A stretch of DNA of 64,000 nucleotides from NCBI GenBank assembly GCA_035771175.1, contig CM069603.1, forward strand, positions 14,174,286-14,238,285. The letters are read 5' to 3'. Within the stretch, counting starts at the first letter, position 1. Every line of letters begins with the position of its first letter. The notes under the pieces were generated by a model. That model did not search any database, had not been told where the DNA came from, and saw only the letters and a list, made by a program, of their open reading frames with translations. The stretch comes from Paratinospora sagittata (Eukaryota > Streptophyta > Magnoliopsida > Ranunculales > Menispermaceae). This document shows, piece by piece, positions 24,070 to 33,942 of the stretch. The translations under genes were made by a program, and so were the position numbers.

Positions 24070-25150
24070 GTACATTGGGATCTGAGCTTGTCAGAGTTCA
24101 GGTTACCGCCGAGAAGGAGTTCATTCTCAAAGTACCTTGGGATCTGAGCTCGTCAGAGCTCAGGTTATTGCTAAGAAGGAGTTCATTCTCATAGTACCTT
24201 GGGGTCTTAGCTCGTTAGAGCTCGGACTATTGCCAGGAAAAACACTCTCAAAGGAGCACAAGCTCGGATCGTTGTCGTGCTCACGGGATGCAGATTTGAC
24301 CAAAATTCTTCTAAGTCTTAGGGAGAAAGCTTTTCGAGCAGAACTCACGGGATGTAGATTTTACGAAAATTCTTCTAACTCCTAGGGAGCAGGCTTTCCG
24401 AACAGAGCTCACGAGACAAGAATTTACGAAAATTCTTAAGTCCCATGGAGCAGGCTTTCCTAGCAGAGCTCACGGGATGAAGATTTAGCGAAAACCTTTC
24501 CAAGTCCCATAGAGCAAGCTCTCCGAGCCAAGCTCACGAGACCAAGATTTTGAGAAAATTTCTTCTGAGACCCACAGAGCAACCAGTCTGAGCAGAGCTC
24601 ACGGGATGAAAACTTTTATGAAAATTCTTCTAAGTCCCAAGGAGCACGCTTTCGAGCCGAGCTCACGAGACGAAGATTTTTACGAAGATTCTACTAAGTC
24701 CCTTAAAGCAGGCTGTTCGAGCCGAGCTCACGGGACAAAGACTTTTACGAAAATTCTTCTAAGTCCTAAGGAGCAGACTTTCCGGGCCTAGTTCAAGGGA
24801 CGAAGATTTTTACGAAGATTCTACTAAGTCCCCTAAAGTAGGCTTTCCGAGCCGAGCTCACGGGACAAAAATTTTTATGAAGATTCTACTATGTCCCCTG
24901 AAGCAGGATGTCCGAGCCAAGCTCACGAGACGAAGAATTTCTACCAAAATTCTTTTAAGTCCCATACACCGAGCTGGCCAAGCAGAGCTCACGGACAAGA
25001 ATTTCTACGAAAATAAAATTTTTATGAAAATTCTTCTAAGTCCCAAAAATCAAGCTAGCCGAGCCAAGTTCACGGACAAAAATTTCTACGAAAATTCTTC
25101 TAAGTTCCATAGACCAAGTTTGCCGAGCCGAGCTCACGAGACGAGAATTG
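24070..25150 (+). repeat. Internal tandem array of about 75-90 bp units in the LARD element
   Basis: At least twelve diverged units, each with a GAGCTCACGGGA core, then a GAAGATTTTTACGAAAATTC segment and CTTCTAAGTCCC, then a GGAGCAGGCTTTCCGAGC block. The first units (24070-24240) differ, with CTTGGGATCTGAGCTCGTCAG cores. No spacer/repeat regularity of CRISPR type. Confidence 0.85.
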
Positions 25151-26484
25151 TTGGAATGGTAAATGTCAAAGGAGTGGGAACCACTATATATAGAGGGACC
25201 TTTTCGATTTGGAGCCCTTATATGTAAAACAAGACGAATCTCGAGGAAAATCCAACCGCTCCGACCTGAGTAGACAAACCGATATGATTGTTAGCAGTAC
25301 GATTCAAGATATACGAATTTGGGGAAAATCAAAGATGAAGGTAAGCATTTCACCCCAACTAGGGTTGAAAGGCTTAGGGGGTAATGGTTGGATGGTCAGC
25401 TCGGCACAAGCTAACCTGGGCATTAGCAGAGCTGACTTGGACTTCAGAAGAGCTGACCTGGACATCAGCAGGGCTGACCTGGGAATTAGCAAAGAGCAGA
25501 GCTGACCTGGGAATTAGCAAAGAGCAGAGCTGACCTGGACATCAACAGAGCTAACTTAGACATCAGTAGAGCTGACCTAGACATCAACAGAGCCTACTTG
25601 AGCATCAACAGAACTGACTTGGAGTTCTAGAAAACATAGGGCATGTGAAGAAGTTGATGAGCCGAGGTGGCGAGGTAAACGTTGCGTGCGATGATACGAC
25701 CGCCAGATTTGCTCATCCGGACCAAATTGAACTAAACCATGGAAATCGTCTGAGCTGATCTAGCGGGATGACATTTACGAAAATCCCAAAAATACGATCT
25801 TAGTGTTAGCTTGGCACAACCAAGCTTAGTGTAGTCCTGTTTAAGGCTGACAGCTCGGCTTAGAGCAGAGTTGATCATTCCAAACGAAATAGAGAAGATT
25901 AGGGAGCTCTTCCTTGCACGCCATATCTTGAGGAATCCGAGGTAGTTGCACTCTCAAACACGGACTTCGACATAGAGACGGAATATGACTCCTCCTTCGA
26001 GACAAATCAGGAAAATAGGGATCATCCGAGATGAGATAGGATTCCTACTTCGAGATGAACCAAAAAGATAGGGATCATCAAGGACATGATGAGATTCCTT
26101 CTCTAAGACCAACTCGGAATGGATGAGCTCATCCAACTCATTTCGACCAACAACGAGATGACACGTGGCACCATGCCTACTGGACAGCTAGCCACTCCGG
26201 CCAGAGGACCTCCTCTATATATAAAACCTACAACTCTCCTCATAAGGTACGTATAACTTTCTACAAGAGTTATTGTTATAGTCTTGAACAAGCTCTAACT
26301 TAGGCATCGAAGGGTCTTTGGCCGGCACCACACCGATGTTTCTTACGATAACCCTATTGCTTTCTCTCTTCTTCTCAGATCTAATTGATAAACCCTCGTC
26401 AGAGTCGGAGAGTTTATACTTCTAGATACGATCATCTTCTACACGTATTCATCTACTTGGCGTTGGTCAGATTATGCATCAACA

Positions 26485-29047
26485 ACAATCTTAGGAAGAA
26501 AAACGAAAATACGAAAGGTACATAGATAATTATATATAATGGGTGATCTGAATTTTGAAAGAAATTATAACCGGTTATGATACCTTCATCCACTAGAACC
26601 CCACCATTCCCACATTATCCATGACCCGCCTAGCAAAACACACTTGTATCAACACCATCTATTTGATGGGCCACCTCTTTCGACAAAGGAATATATATTA
26701 AAAAAAAAAAACCCACCTGAAAAACTTAATACAGAAGCAAAGAGCATATATGAGAATGTTTTTAATTACAACCATATATACTAAAAAAAATTAATCCGTA
26801 GAAAAGAAAATAAAAAAATAAAAAAAATATATATATATATATCTAGAGAGCAATCAGTCCTACATGACTTCCATGAGGTGGCTCGAACTTTTCTTTTATT
26901 ATATTTTTCTCTTGATTTCTTTTTTAATAATCCTAAGTATCATCTAGAAATCAAGATACCCTCAAAATCTTCTTTTTTCTTTCCAATTAATTCCATTGAT
27001 CTAAAACACTAAAAAAAAATATTATTAAATCTTGACCATTTCTTGGTGCTTTTATTTATATATATCAAAAGTCAAAACATGACTAATAACTTCCAACCAT
27101 TAAGCTGTATAAATTCTTTTTATTAAGTCAGACATGAAGCTGATAAAAAAGGTGAGAGAAATGCTTCAATTGTTTTTTTTATCTAAAAGCTCCCACTGAA
27201 ATGGCTTGGTGGGCCTAAAAGGGTAGGCCGCGTGGCACCTTTAGGTCACGGGGATTCTGATAACGCGAGACGACATGACTAATATCAAAACCAGGGGTTA
27301 TTATCGTCAATTTCTCCTTTGGTTCGTTCGGTCCTCATTTGTTAGAGAATCGATTTTTTCGGTAACTAAATTCTTTACAGAATAAAAGGGGGTCGAGACT
27401 TTTGAGGGCTTAAAAGGATTCGAGTCAATTTAGGAAAACAGGTCATTTTAGTCATTTCATAAAAATAAAAACAGGAAAAAATTAATTTTTTTTCTTGGAA
27501 TTATTATTTATCAATTATCCTATTTTTCTAAAAGTAATAGGTTGTCGTTTCGAATCCCCATGACTGATAAGATTAACGTGATTTTTTTCTTATTTTTCTT
27601 TGGGTAACTCTTAACTTAACCAGGGTTTAGAGCCGGTGTTAACTCGAGTTTGCTGTGTGAACTGAACTACCACCCAATGTTTGGTGGTGGCTCTGGGTTG
27701 GTAAGCATTTAAATCTGTGATTAACTAAAATGATGCCTTACATGACGTGGGCCCGGTGGGCTGGAAAGAGAGACTGTCACGTGGTGGTTTTATAAGAGGG
27801 GTGTTGGTTTTGATGAGGTTGAGGAAGGATGCACTGGATCTTAGCCGAAAGGAGATGCAAGGAGCATTTAAATCGGCTACTGGTTTTAGGTTGGAACGCG
27901 GATGAAAGTGAGACCCAGTTGGCGTGGCCTTTTCTAATTTAGGGTTTGTACAACTCGGGCAACTCGAATCGGATGAGTTCACTCGGTTGTCTCATTGGGC
28001 TAATGGGATTCAATTTTTGAGTCAACTTTGTCTTGTACTCTCTGTGGAAAGACGCAAAGAATAAGGTTTAGTTGTTTACTCCACTTCTTCTCGAATCATG
28101 AGACCATCAGGTAAAATCATACTTTTAAAAAAATGTAATGATAATAATAATAATAAGAACAAAATGGAGGTTCAAAAAGAAAAAAAACAAAATGGCAGGG
28201 TAAGGATGACATGGTCCACCTAAAGCCCATCATAATCAATGGACTCTAGCAAAAAATATATCCTATATGAAGTAGAAGCCGTTTGATTGAAGGAATGGGC
28301 ATTATTTATTTCGAGTGAGTTTTTCTAAAAGATACATCTAATTAATTAAGAATATTATTTGAATTTATTTTAATTATATATGTAAATAATATTAGGTGGA
28401 GGATTTTTACCCTAATACAAAAATAGTGACATAGTGGTCTATACGATAATTGTAGTCTGCACGAATTATATAACTTTTGATTTAATCAACTAGATGGGCC
28501 TTCAAGCTAAGATAATATTTGGTAACTCTAATTATATAACATCTAATTTGCTTAAAGTCTACATATAATAGAGGTTAGTAAAATTTAGAGTGTTTTGTAA
28601 TTTTTCAACAACCTCTAAAAAAATTTAGATGTTGACAGAAAATAGAGGATAAACCTCTTAAAAAAAGGTGAAAAAAATTCCACTAATGTTGGTAGAGGAA
28701 GACGTGCGATAAATTTTATGTAAAATCCCAAATTACCCTCTTCTGCACTGTCTCTCCACAATTTCCTTTCTCTGTAACTCTCCACATGGCCTGCAACCCT
28801 TCTCTTTATCTTCTCCATGTTTCTTCATCTTCCTTCCCTACAAATCCGTCTCGCATATCTTCTCTTTGTTCTTCCCTCTCCTGCAACCTAAAACTGAGAA
28901 GGAAGATCTAATGGAGAATAAGACAGTTTGAACAAAACCCAAATTTTTCAAAAATTCATTTTGTAAAAAGGGTTTCAGTGGATAACACAATGCCCAAAGT
29001 AGGAGGGTATATGAAGTGGGTATCTTTCTCTTTCCACTCGTAGTTTG
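26485..29047. other. Intergenic DNA, no gene recognised
   Basis: Mostly AT-rich with poly-A/T runs and a TA repeat near 26826. A less AT-rich section (27200-28020) has an 85-codon minus-strand frame (27725-27982) with no recognisable domain, which I do not call as a gene. The part at 28480-28960 shares ACCTCTAAA / AGAGGTT-type phrases with 35340-35480, perhaps remnants of the same unknown repeat. Confidence 0.5.
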
Positions 29048-29079
29048 TGTTGGACTAGTATTATAGTCCGAGAGGGTGG

Positions 29080-29110
29080 GGAAGGGCGGGTGGGGGGGGG
29101 GGGGGGGTTG
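29080..29110. repeat. G homopolymer run
   Basis: About 17 consecutive G plus flanking GGGAAGGGCGGGTGG at the LTR B end. In the other LTRs this position has a shorter GAGGGGG run. A likely sequencing- and polymerase-slippage site. Confidence 0.85.
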
Positions 29111-29299
29111 TGAATTGGACTTGACGGATTTTCGCGTTACCTTTTGATTAAAATAATTAAACAGATAAGTGCGCAGTAGGTAACAATCAAAATAAACATG
29201 TGCAAAAAAAAATGTTCACTAACGATTTAGAGTGGTTCGGTTCCCCTTGAACCAACGTCCATTACCCAATCAACACGATCAGGATTTTCCAATACACTA

Positions 29300-29530
29300 T
29301 TGGCTAGTCAACTTACGGGCGTTACTAGAAGCCGTTTACAAAAACCAACACAAAGGCTTGGCTTAAAGCCTTACACTAACCAACATAAGGGCTTGGTTAG
29401 AAAGCCACACACTAACCAATACCAGAGCTTGGTTAGAAAGCCACACTCAAGCCTACACAAGGGCTTGGCTAGAAAGTCACACTGTAACCAACTTACGGGC
29501 GTGGTTACGAACCGTACAATAGTATGGTAT
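29300..29530 (-). other. Array of about six predicted hairpins in LTR B
   Basis: Written on the plus strand, stems flank an 11-nt loop of ACTTACGGGCG type: CTAGTCA/TTACTAG near 29310, AACCA/TGGTT at 29378-29398, AACCA/TGGTT near 29414, AGCC/GGCT near 29448, and GTAACCA/TGGTTAC near 29487 with a perfect 7-bp stem. Stems differ by paired changes while the loop stays similar. In sense orientation the loop is CGCCCGTAAGT. Confidence 0.65.
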
Positions 29531-30429
29531 GTTCCCGGTTGACAAACACGTCTACGATACATCAAAATTACAAATGATAGAGTGAAGTGTTCTAAAACAC
29601 TCTCAACAATATTAAGTAAACACCGCTATTCCAACCACAAGAATTTAAATGGTACGATATGTTGAAATAGTTTTTCTCAAATGCAATCTATTCAAATATA
29701 TATGATATGAAAACAAGAATCGAATATGCACAAGTATTCAACTATTGATTCTAACAATGATAAGTATAAAGCTCAAGAATCAATATGCAATGATGATCAA
29801 AACTTGATGAATCTAAATATATACACGATTAAGATCAAGAATCAACTAACTCAAGTGATGATCTATGAGATCGATTCAATATATTATAAGTTTAGCACAT
29901 GAATCGATATCACATAATATTTATGAAACCACTAAACAAGATACAAGGATATGAAGGTAAAAAAAAAAGGTTTCACAAACACTATTTAAAACAAAATCAG
30001 TTTTCAAGATATAAACTCAAGCATAAAACTGATTTACTAAAACAAAATCACAAGAATTGAGTTAGAGAGATTTTACCCCACTTGGGTAAGGTTGAAGCTC
30101 AATGATTCTTCAAGTGTGATGATGGTTGAGAGATATCACATTAAAAAATGATCAAGAATCAACAAGATGTGTAGAAAACTCTAAAAAACGTCTTGATCAC
30201 TTACTCAAGAGAAACATCCAAGATTCTCAAAAATTTTGAAAGATTTGGCGAACTATACGGAAGTATGAATCAAATAGCCAAATGTAGGTGAAATTTTGCA
30301 TTGAAAGATGTTTAAAATTACTCAAGGACTTGTAAAAATGCTAAGATGAAAAATGACACAAGTTCATGTATTTTTGCAAAAGTTGCTCTTCAAATGAGCA
30401 AGTGTGGTATTTATAGAAAAACATCACAT

Positions 30430-30800
30430 TGAGGCACAAGAACGCGTACCTCAAAGAAGGAACGCGCTTTTGTTTTGAAATCTAAAATTTTTCAGATTTC
30501 TCCAATTAAGGAGCGTGTTCCTTAATGTGTCCGTTGGGCATAAGAGCGAGGTCCTTCATCAAGAACCACAAACTTTATAAAATTCCTTATTTTGCCCTTG
30601 ACAACAGGAGCGTGTTCCTATAAAGAGGAGCACGTGCCTTTTTCCCTGATCAGAAAATCTTGACTCTTGGGAAAAACCATAGGAGCGTGTTCCTTTTACA
30701 AGGAGTGCGTTCCTTAAACGCTGATCATAAAAATTTGAGTCTCGAAAAAATGTATAGGAGCACGCTCCTTAAGAGAGGAGCGCGTTCCTTCACTGTGAAG
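30430..30800 (-). repeat. Palindromic repeat array, AAGGAGCGCGTTCCTT type, in LTR B
   Basis: Roughly eight copies of GGAGCGYGTTCCT / AGGAACGCGCTCCT-like near-palindromes in 370 bp. It occupies the part of the LTR where other copies carry CTATAG-type or GGACGCT/AGCGCCC-type palindromes. Confidence 0.75.
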
Positions 30801-31849
30801 TGATAAAAACCCGATTTTTCGATCATATTGAGTTTAGGACTTTGTCAAACACATAGACTAACTTTTAAAAATAATTTTTGACAAGATTGAAGTATAATTA
30901 ACAAAGTTAAATACATGTAAATCAATCGACTAAGTATATGATTGAAACATTCAATATAATACACGTAAAACGATAAAACCATGCAAAGTTGGTAAAATGA
31001 ATTCATGTTAATCACTGATAAAAATTTGCATGATAAACAATTTTAACTATGTTATTGCATAATTATCATACTAATGTGTGTGCATGCATGATCAATAATG
31101 TAATAGTGTATATGCATGAGTATGATAAACTATATGCATGATTTTCAAAAAGATGCAAATCATATTGTGGTTGGAACATGATGGTTACTCTACAACACTA
31201 AGATTCTAAATAGAAATTACACATATGAAGCTCTTGAATCTTTGTGCAATGTTGTTCCATCAACATGTTTTGACAGTATAGTTGAATCCATCTGATATAG
31301 CTAGTTAGCACTGAAACAACTACGTCAAAGAGATTAGTGATATCAAATATGTTATTTGTAATCATCAAAACAAAAATAGGGCGTGAGTTGATACATCAAT
31401 AGTTTGGTATTTCTTTTGTGTTTCCGTAGTTACTGGTGCAATTGGGTTTTTGGTGTTGAACCAATCATTCTAGTGTCCCTTACGAGAATATGCCCCAAAT
31501 ATGAAAGATATTTTGATGATTACAAACCACATTTTGTTTATGATATTATTGCATACATGTCGTATCTAATCTTACTTGAAGGTTTTAAATGAATTAATGA
31601 TGCATGACGAATGTATTAAAAATATACTGGAAGACCATGATCATTTGAAGATGTTCGATAGTATGATTAGATTATGACAGGTTGTAGAACCTTCTATGCC
31701 ATTTGATTTAGCAATACACATGACTGCATGTTTTAATCGAATTAATTTTCAATCGTTTGCATATTTGATTTAATCCGAAAATATCATGTTTTATCGAGCT
31801 TTAATCTAGAAGTCAAAAATCATTTTTATAAAGTCTTTCAAGACGCTAA

Positions 31850-32425
31850 TGTTTTAGTAACACTCTCCTGGACTTGATGAGTCAGGACGCTGATAAAATA
31901 TTAGGACGCTCAAGGTTGAATTGAATTGATTCATAAGGACGCTTACTTGTAAGTAGCGGCCTCCCTTTAGTCAACCTTTGAAAGTGTCAGGACGCTGACT
32001 TAGCTTCAGCTCGCTGAAAGTTCTCTTAGTTTTTAATTGATTTCTATCTTTAAGGACGTTGATAGTTATAAGTTGAATAAACTATCAGGGCGCTACTTAT
32101 ATAGAAGTGCCCTCATCATTAGAATCAACTTAATAACTTTAAAGACGCTTACTGTCCCTCAATGCACTTAATATTGTTTTAGAATTTTTTTTAATTTTCA
32201 GGACGCTCACTTATGAGTAGCGCCCTCGTGCGTATGAATGTTTTAAATCAAAACAGGACGCTAACTGTGCTTTAATGCCCTCAAAGTTAAGTCCTTTTAT
32301 CGTAAAACAAGTCAAGACGCTTATGATTTAGTAGCGCCCCCACTTCACTGCTCAGCAGGACGCTTATGCTTCATGAGAGTCCTCAAGGAACAAAACTACA
32401 AAGTTGATATTAAGCGTTAGGACGC
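31850..32425 (+). repeat. Palindromic repeat array, GGACGCT...AGCGCCC type, in LTR C
   Basis: More than a dozen GGACGCT(T/A)A and TAGCGCCCTC words alternate, about 30-50 bp apart. Each pair can form an imperfect inverted repeat (AGCGYCC against GGACGCT). The same words in reverse orientation fill 48650-49320 and 60330-60865. Confidence 0.85.
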
Positions 32426-33130
32426 TAATTCAACAATGTTACTATTTTGACACTAACACTATTTTTGTTAACTTTTTCAGAACCGTACGAAAACTTTTCA
32501 AAACTGTACAAAAATTTTTCAAAACTTTTTGAACATTCTAATACTTTGTTAGAACATTCCTTTTTTGTGAATGATCAGATGATTCAGGTGCTATTGCTGA
32601 AATATGCATAAAGCTAAATCAATCCATTTTGAGAAAGAATGTAGACATTGTATTTGAAATAACCTAGAGGACCAAAATTCACCATGTCCATTGCGCTTAT
32701 GTTATTTCTATATATATGTGCTGCCTCAGAGCAGAAAAACCACCAATCAATACGAAAACTGATATTCATTCAAAAATATATTAGCAGTTTTCACTTGTGC
32801 AAGAAACTTTTGAATGTTAGTCGTCTAATTTTTGTGCTTGAACTTACGATCATTTTTGAAAGAAAAACCTCAAGTCATTTGGATTGAATAATCTTCATCT
32901 TCATCATTTTCAAAATCCATTAAAGAAAACAAAAGCTCTTTGAACTTGTTTTCAGCCAAACTTCATCATACATATTTTGCTGAATCTGTGGTAACAAAAG
33001 GTTCAATTCAAAGCTTTGTAAGTATCTCTGTGATTCTGAGTAAAGAGAATCATATCTTATCTTGTATTCAGTTTGCAGTGACTGGTTAGTCATTGGGCAA
33101 GAACAAGTGTTGCTCTAAGTTGTAATGGTC

Positions 33131-33243
33131 TTCTCACACCCGTAAGTTGAGAAAAGGTCCTCTCACACCCGTAAGTTGAAAAACAATCTTCTCACACTTG
33201 TAAGTTGAGAAAGTGTACCGGTTTGATCTTCACCCGTAAGATC
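33131..33243 (+). other. Four predicted hairpins with CACCCGTAAGT loops in LTR C
   Basis: TTCTCA / CACCCGTAAGT / TGAGAA at 33131-33153, a weaker copy at 33160-33182, TTCTCA / CACTTGTAAGT / TGAGAA at 33189-33211, and GATCTT / CACCCGT / AAGATC at 33225-33243. The loop is nearly invariant while the fourth stem is entirely different in sequence but still paired. Confidence 0.7.
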
Positions 33244-33466
33244 CATAGTGGAGTTTGAACAAATCCTAACTGAGGAGGTTAGGTAGTGGATGTAGGTGAG
33301 GCCGAACCACTATAAATCATGATTACATTGTCTCATTTACATTTATTGAATCTACTTGCTATACTTTGTTTAATATGCTTTCATTAATTTGCACATTATT
33401 AAGAAAGGTTAAAATTTGTTAAATGTCCAATTCAACTTCCTCTTTGGACATATCTGGGCCAACAAT

Positions 33467-33480
33467 TGGTATCAGAGCAG
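33467..33480 (+). other. Primer-binding site (initiator Met tRNA type)
   Basis: TGGTATCAGAGCAGG two bases after the LTR C end. TGGTATCAGAGC is complementary to the 3' end of plant initiator methionine tRNA, the usual copia primer. Confidence 0.85.
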
Positions 33481-33502
33481 GTTAACCGTCAAAGTATCTA
33501 AC

Positions 33503-33942
33503 TGTCACACCCCGCGGATGTGATGGGTACTTCATCGAGCGTACCCCGGCCACTATGATCTCATAATATTGTCCCATCCTAGTACACAACCCACTTAACA
33601 GTGTCTAGTACCCCCGAGATCATTTGTCCACACTATTCAAGAATAGTGCAGGGCCTCCCCCGGATTCGAACCTCAAACCTCATATAGGTTGATTTCGCAA
33701 TCCGAGTAACCACTAAATGAACAACGGCTCAGTGGTTACTCGGATTGCGAAATCAACCTATATGAGGTTTGAGGTTCGAATGCAGGGGAGGCCCTGCACT
33801 ATTCATGAATAGTATGGACAAATGATCTCGGGGCTATTAGACACTGTTAAGTGGGTTGTGTATTGGGATGAGACAATATTATGGGATCATAGTGGCTGGG
33901 GTACGCTCGATGAGGTACCCATCACATCCGCGGGGTGTGACA
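33503..33942. mobile_element. Palindromic foldback element (FB-1) with tRNA-like Pol III boxes in both arms
   Basis: The arms are about 210 bp each, nearly perfect inverted repeats, from TGTCACACCCCGCGG to CCGCGGGGTGTGACA. The right arm contains GGCTCAGTGGTTA (A box, 33726 onward) and GGTTCGAATGC (B box) about 45 bp downstream; the left arm carries the mirrored B box GGTTCGAATCC. It interrupts the gag region of the copia element between the primer site and the zinc-knuckle part. Adjacent 5-mers (CTAAC, AAATC) do not match, although ATCTA occurs two bases out on both sides; gag sequence also seems to be missing here. Confidence 0.75.

Larger units (their letters stand above)
22494..26484 (+). 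mobile_element. Complete non-autonomous LTR retrotransposon (LARD-like), TSD ACAAT
   Basis: The 5' LTR is 22494-23458 and the 3' LTR about 25385-26484. Both end GCATCAACA, and the element is flanked by ACAAT (22489-22493 and 26485-26489). After the 5' LTR comes TTTGGCTCCGCCTGTGGGAA, a variant of the TTTGGCGCCGTCTGTGGGAA start common in plant gypsy-type elements. A purine tract (GGCTTAGGGGGTAA) precedes the 3' LTR. The 1.9-kb interior has only a short gag-like frame and tandem repeats and no protease, RT or integrase. The LTRs are near-identical except for repeat number, so the insertion is fairly young. Confidence 0.88.
29048..31401 (-). mobile_element. Solo LTR (LTR B) of a Sirevirus-like copia element, TSD GTTTG
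   Basis: In plus coordinates it begins TGTTGGACTAGTATTATAGTCC, then a G-rich GAGGGTGGGG... block, and ends near ACATCAATA at 31401. GTTTG flanks it at 29043-29047 and 31402-31406. On the minus strand the start reads TATTGA where TGTTGG is expected, consistent with two G-to-A changes, followed by the TTTTGATGATTACAAATAACAT block also found near the starts of LTRs A, C and D. Length 2354 bp with no interior, so a solo LTR. Confidence 0.75.
31454..33464 (+). mobile_element. 5' LTR (LTR C) of a Sirevirus-like Ty1/copia element
   Basis: Starts TGTTGAACCAATCATTCTAG, continues with the ATATTTTGATGATTACAAAC block, and ends ATATCTGGGCCAACA at 33464. It is followed at once by a Met-tRNA primer site and then by gag sequence, so it is the 5' LTR, 2011 bp. 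No matching 3' LTR with its TSD was found. It starts only 52 bp from the end of the oppositely oriented solo LTR B. Confidence 0.78.

Noticed and set aside
24070..25150. CRISPR array
   Set aside because: Units are diverged and contiguous, with no constant repeat/unique spacer alternation, and the context is a plant LTR element.
27725..27982. 85-codon minus-strand frame as a small gene
   Set aside because: No recognisable domain, splice partner or promoter; composition is similar to its non-coding surroundings.
31850..32425. CRISPR-like regular spacing of GGACGCT words
   Set aside because: Spacing is irregular (30-50 bp), words are palindromic and alternate with AGCGCCC, and they sit in an LTR.
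33726..33790. Functional tRNA gene in the foldback
   Set aside because: A and B boxes are present but no acceptor stem or anticodon arm can be formed; it is tRNA-like only at the promoter level.
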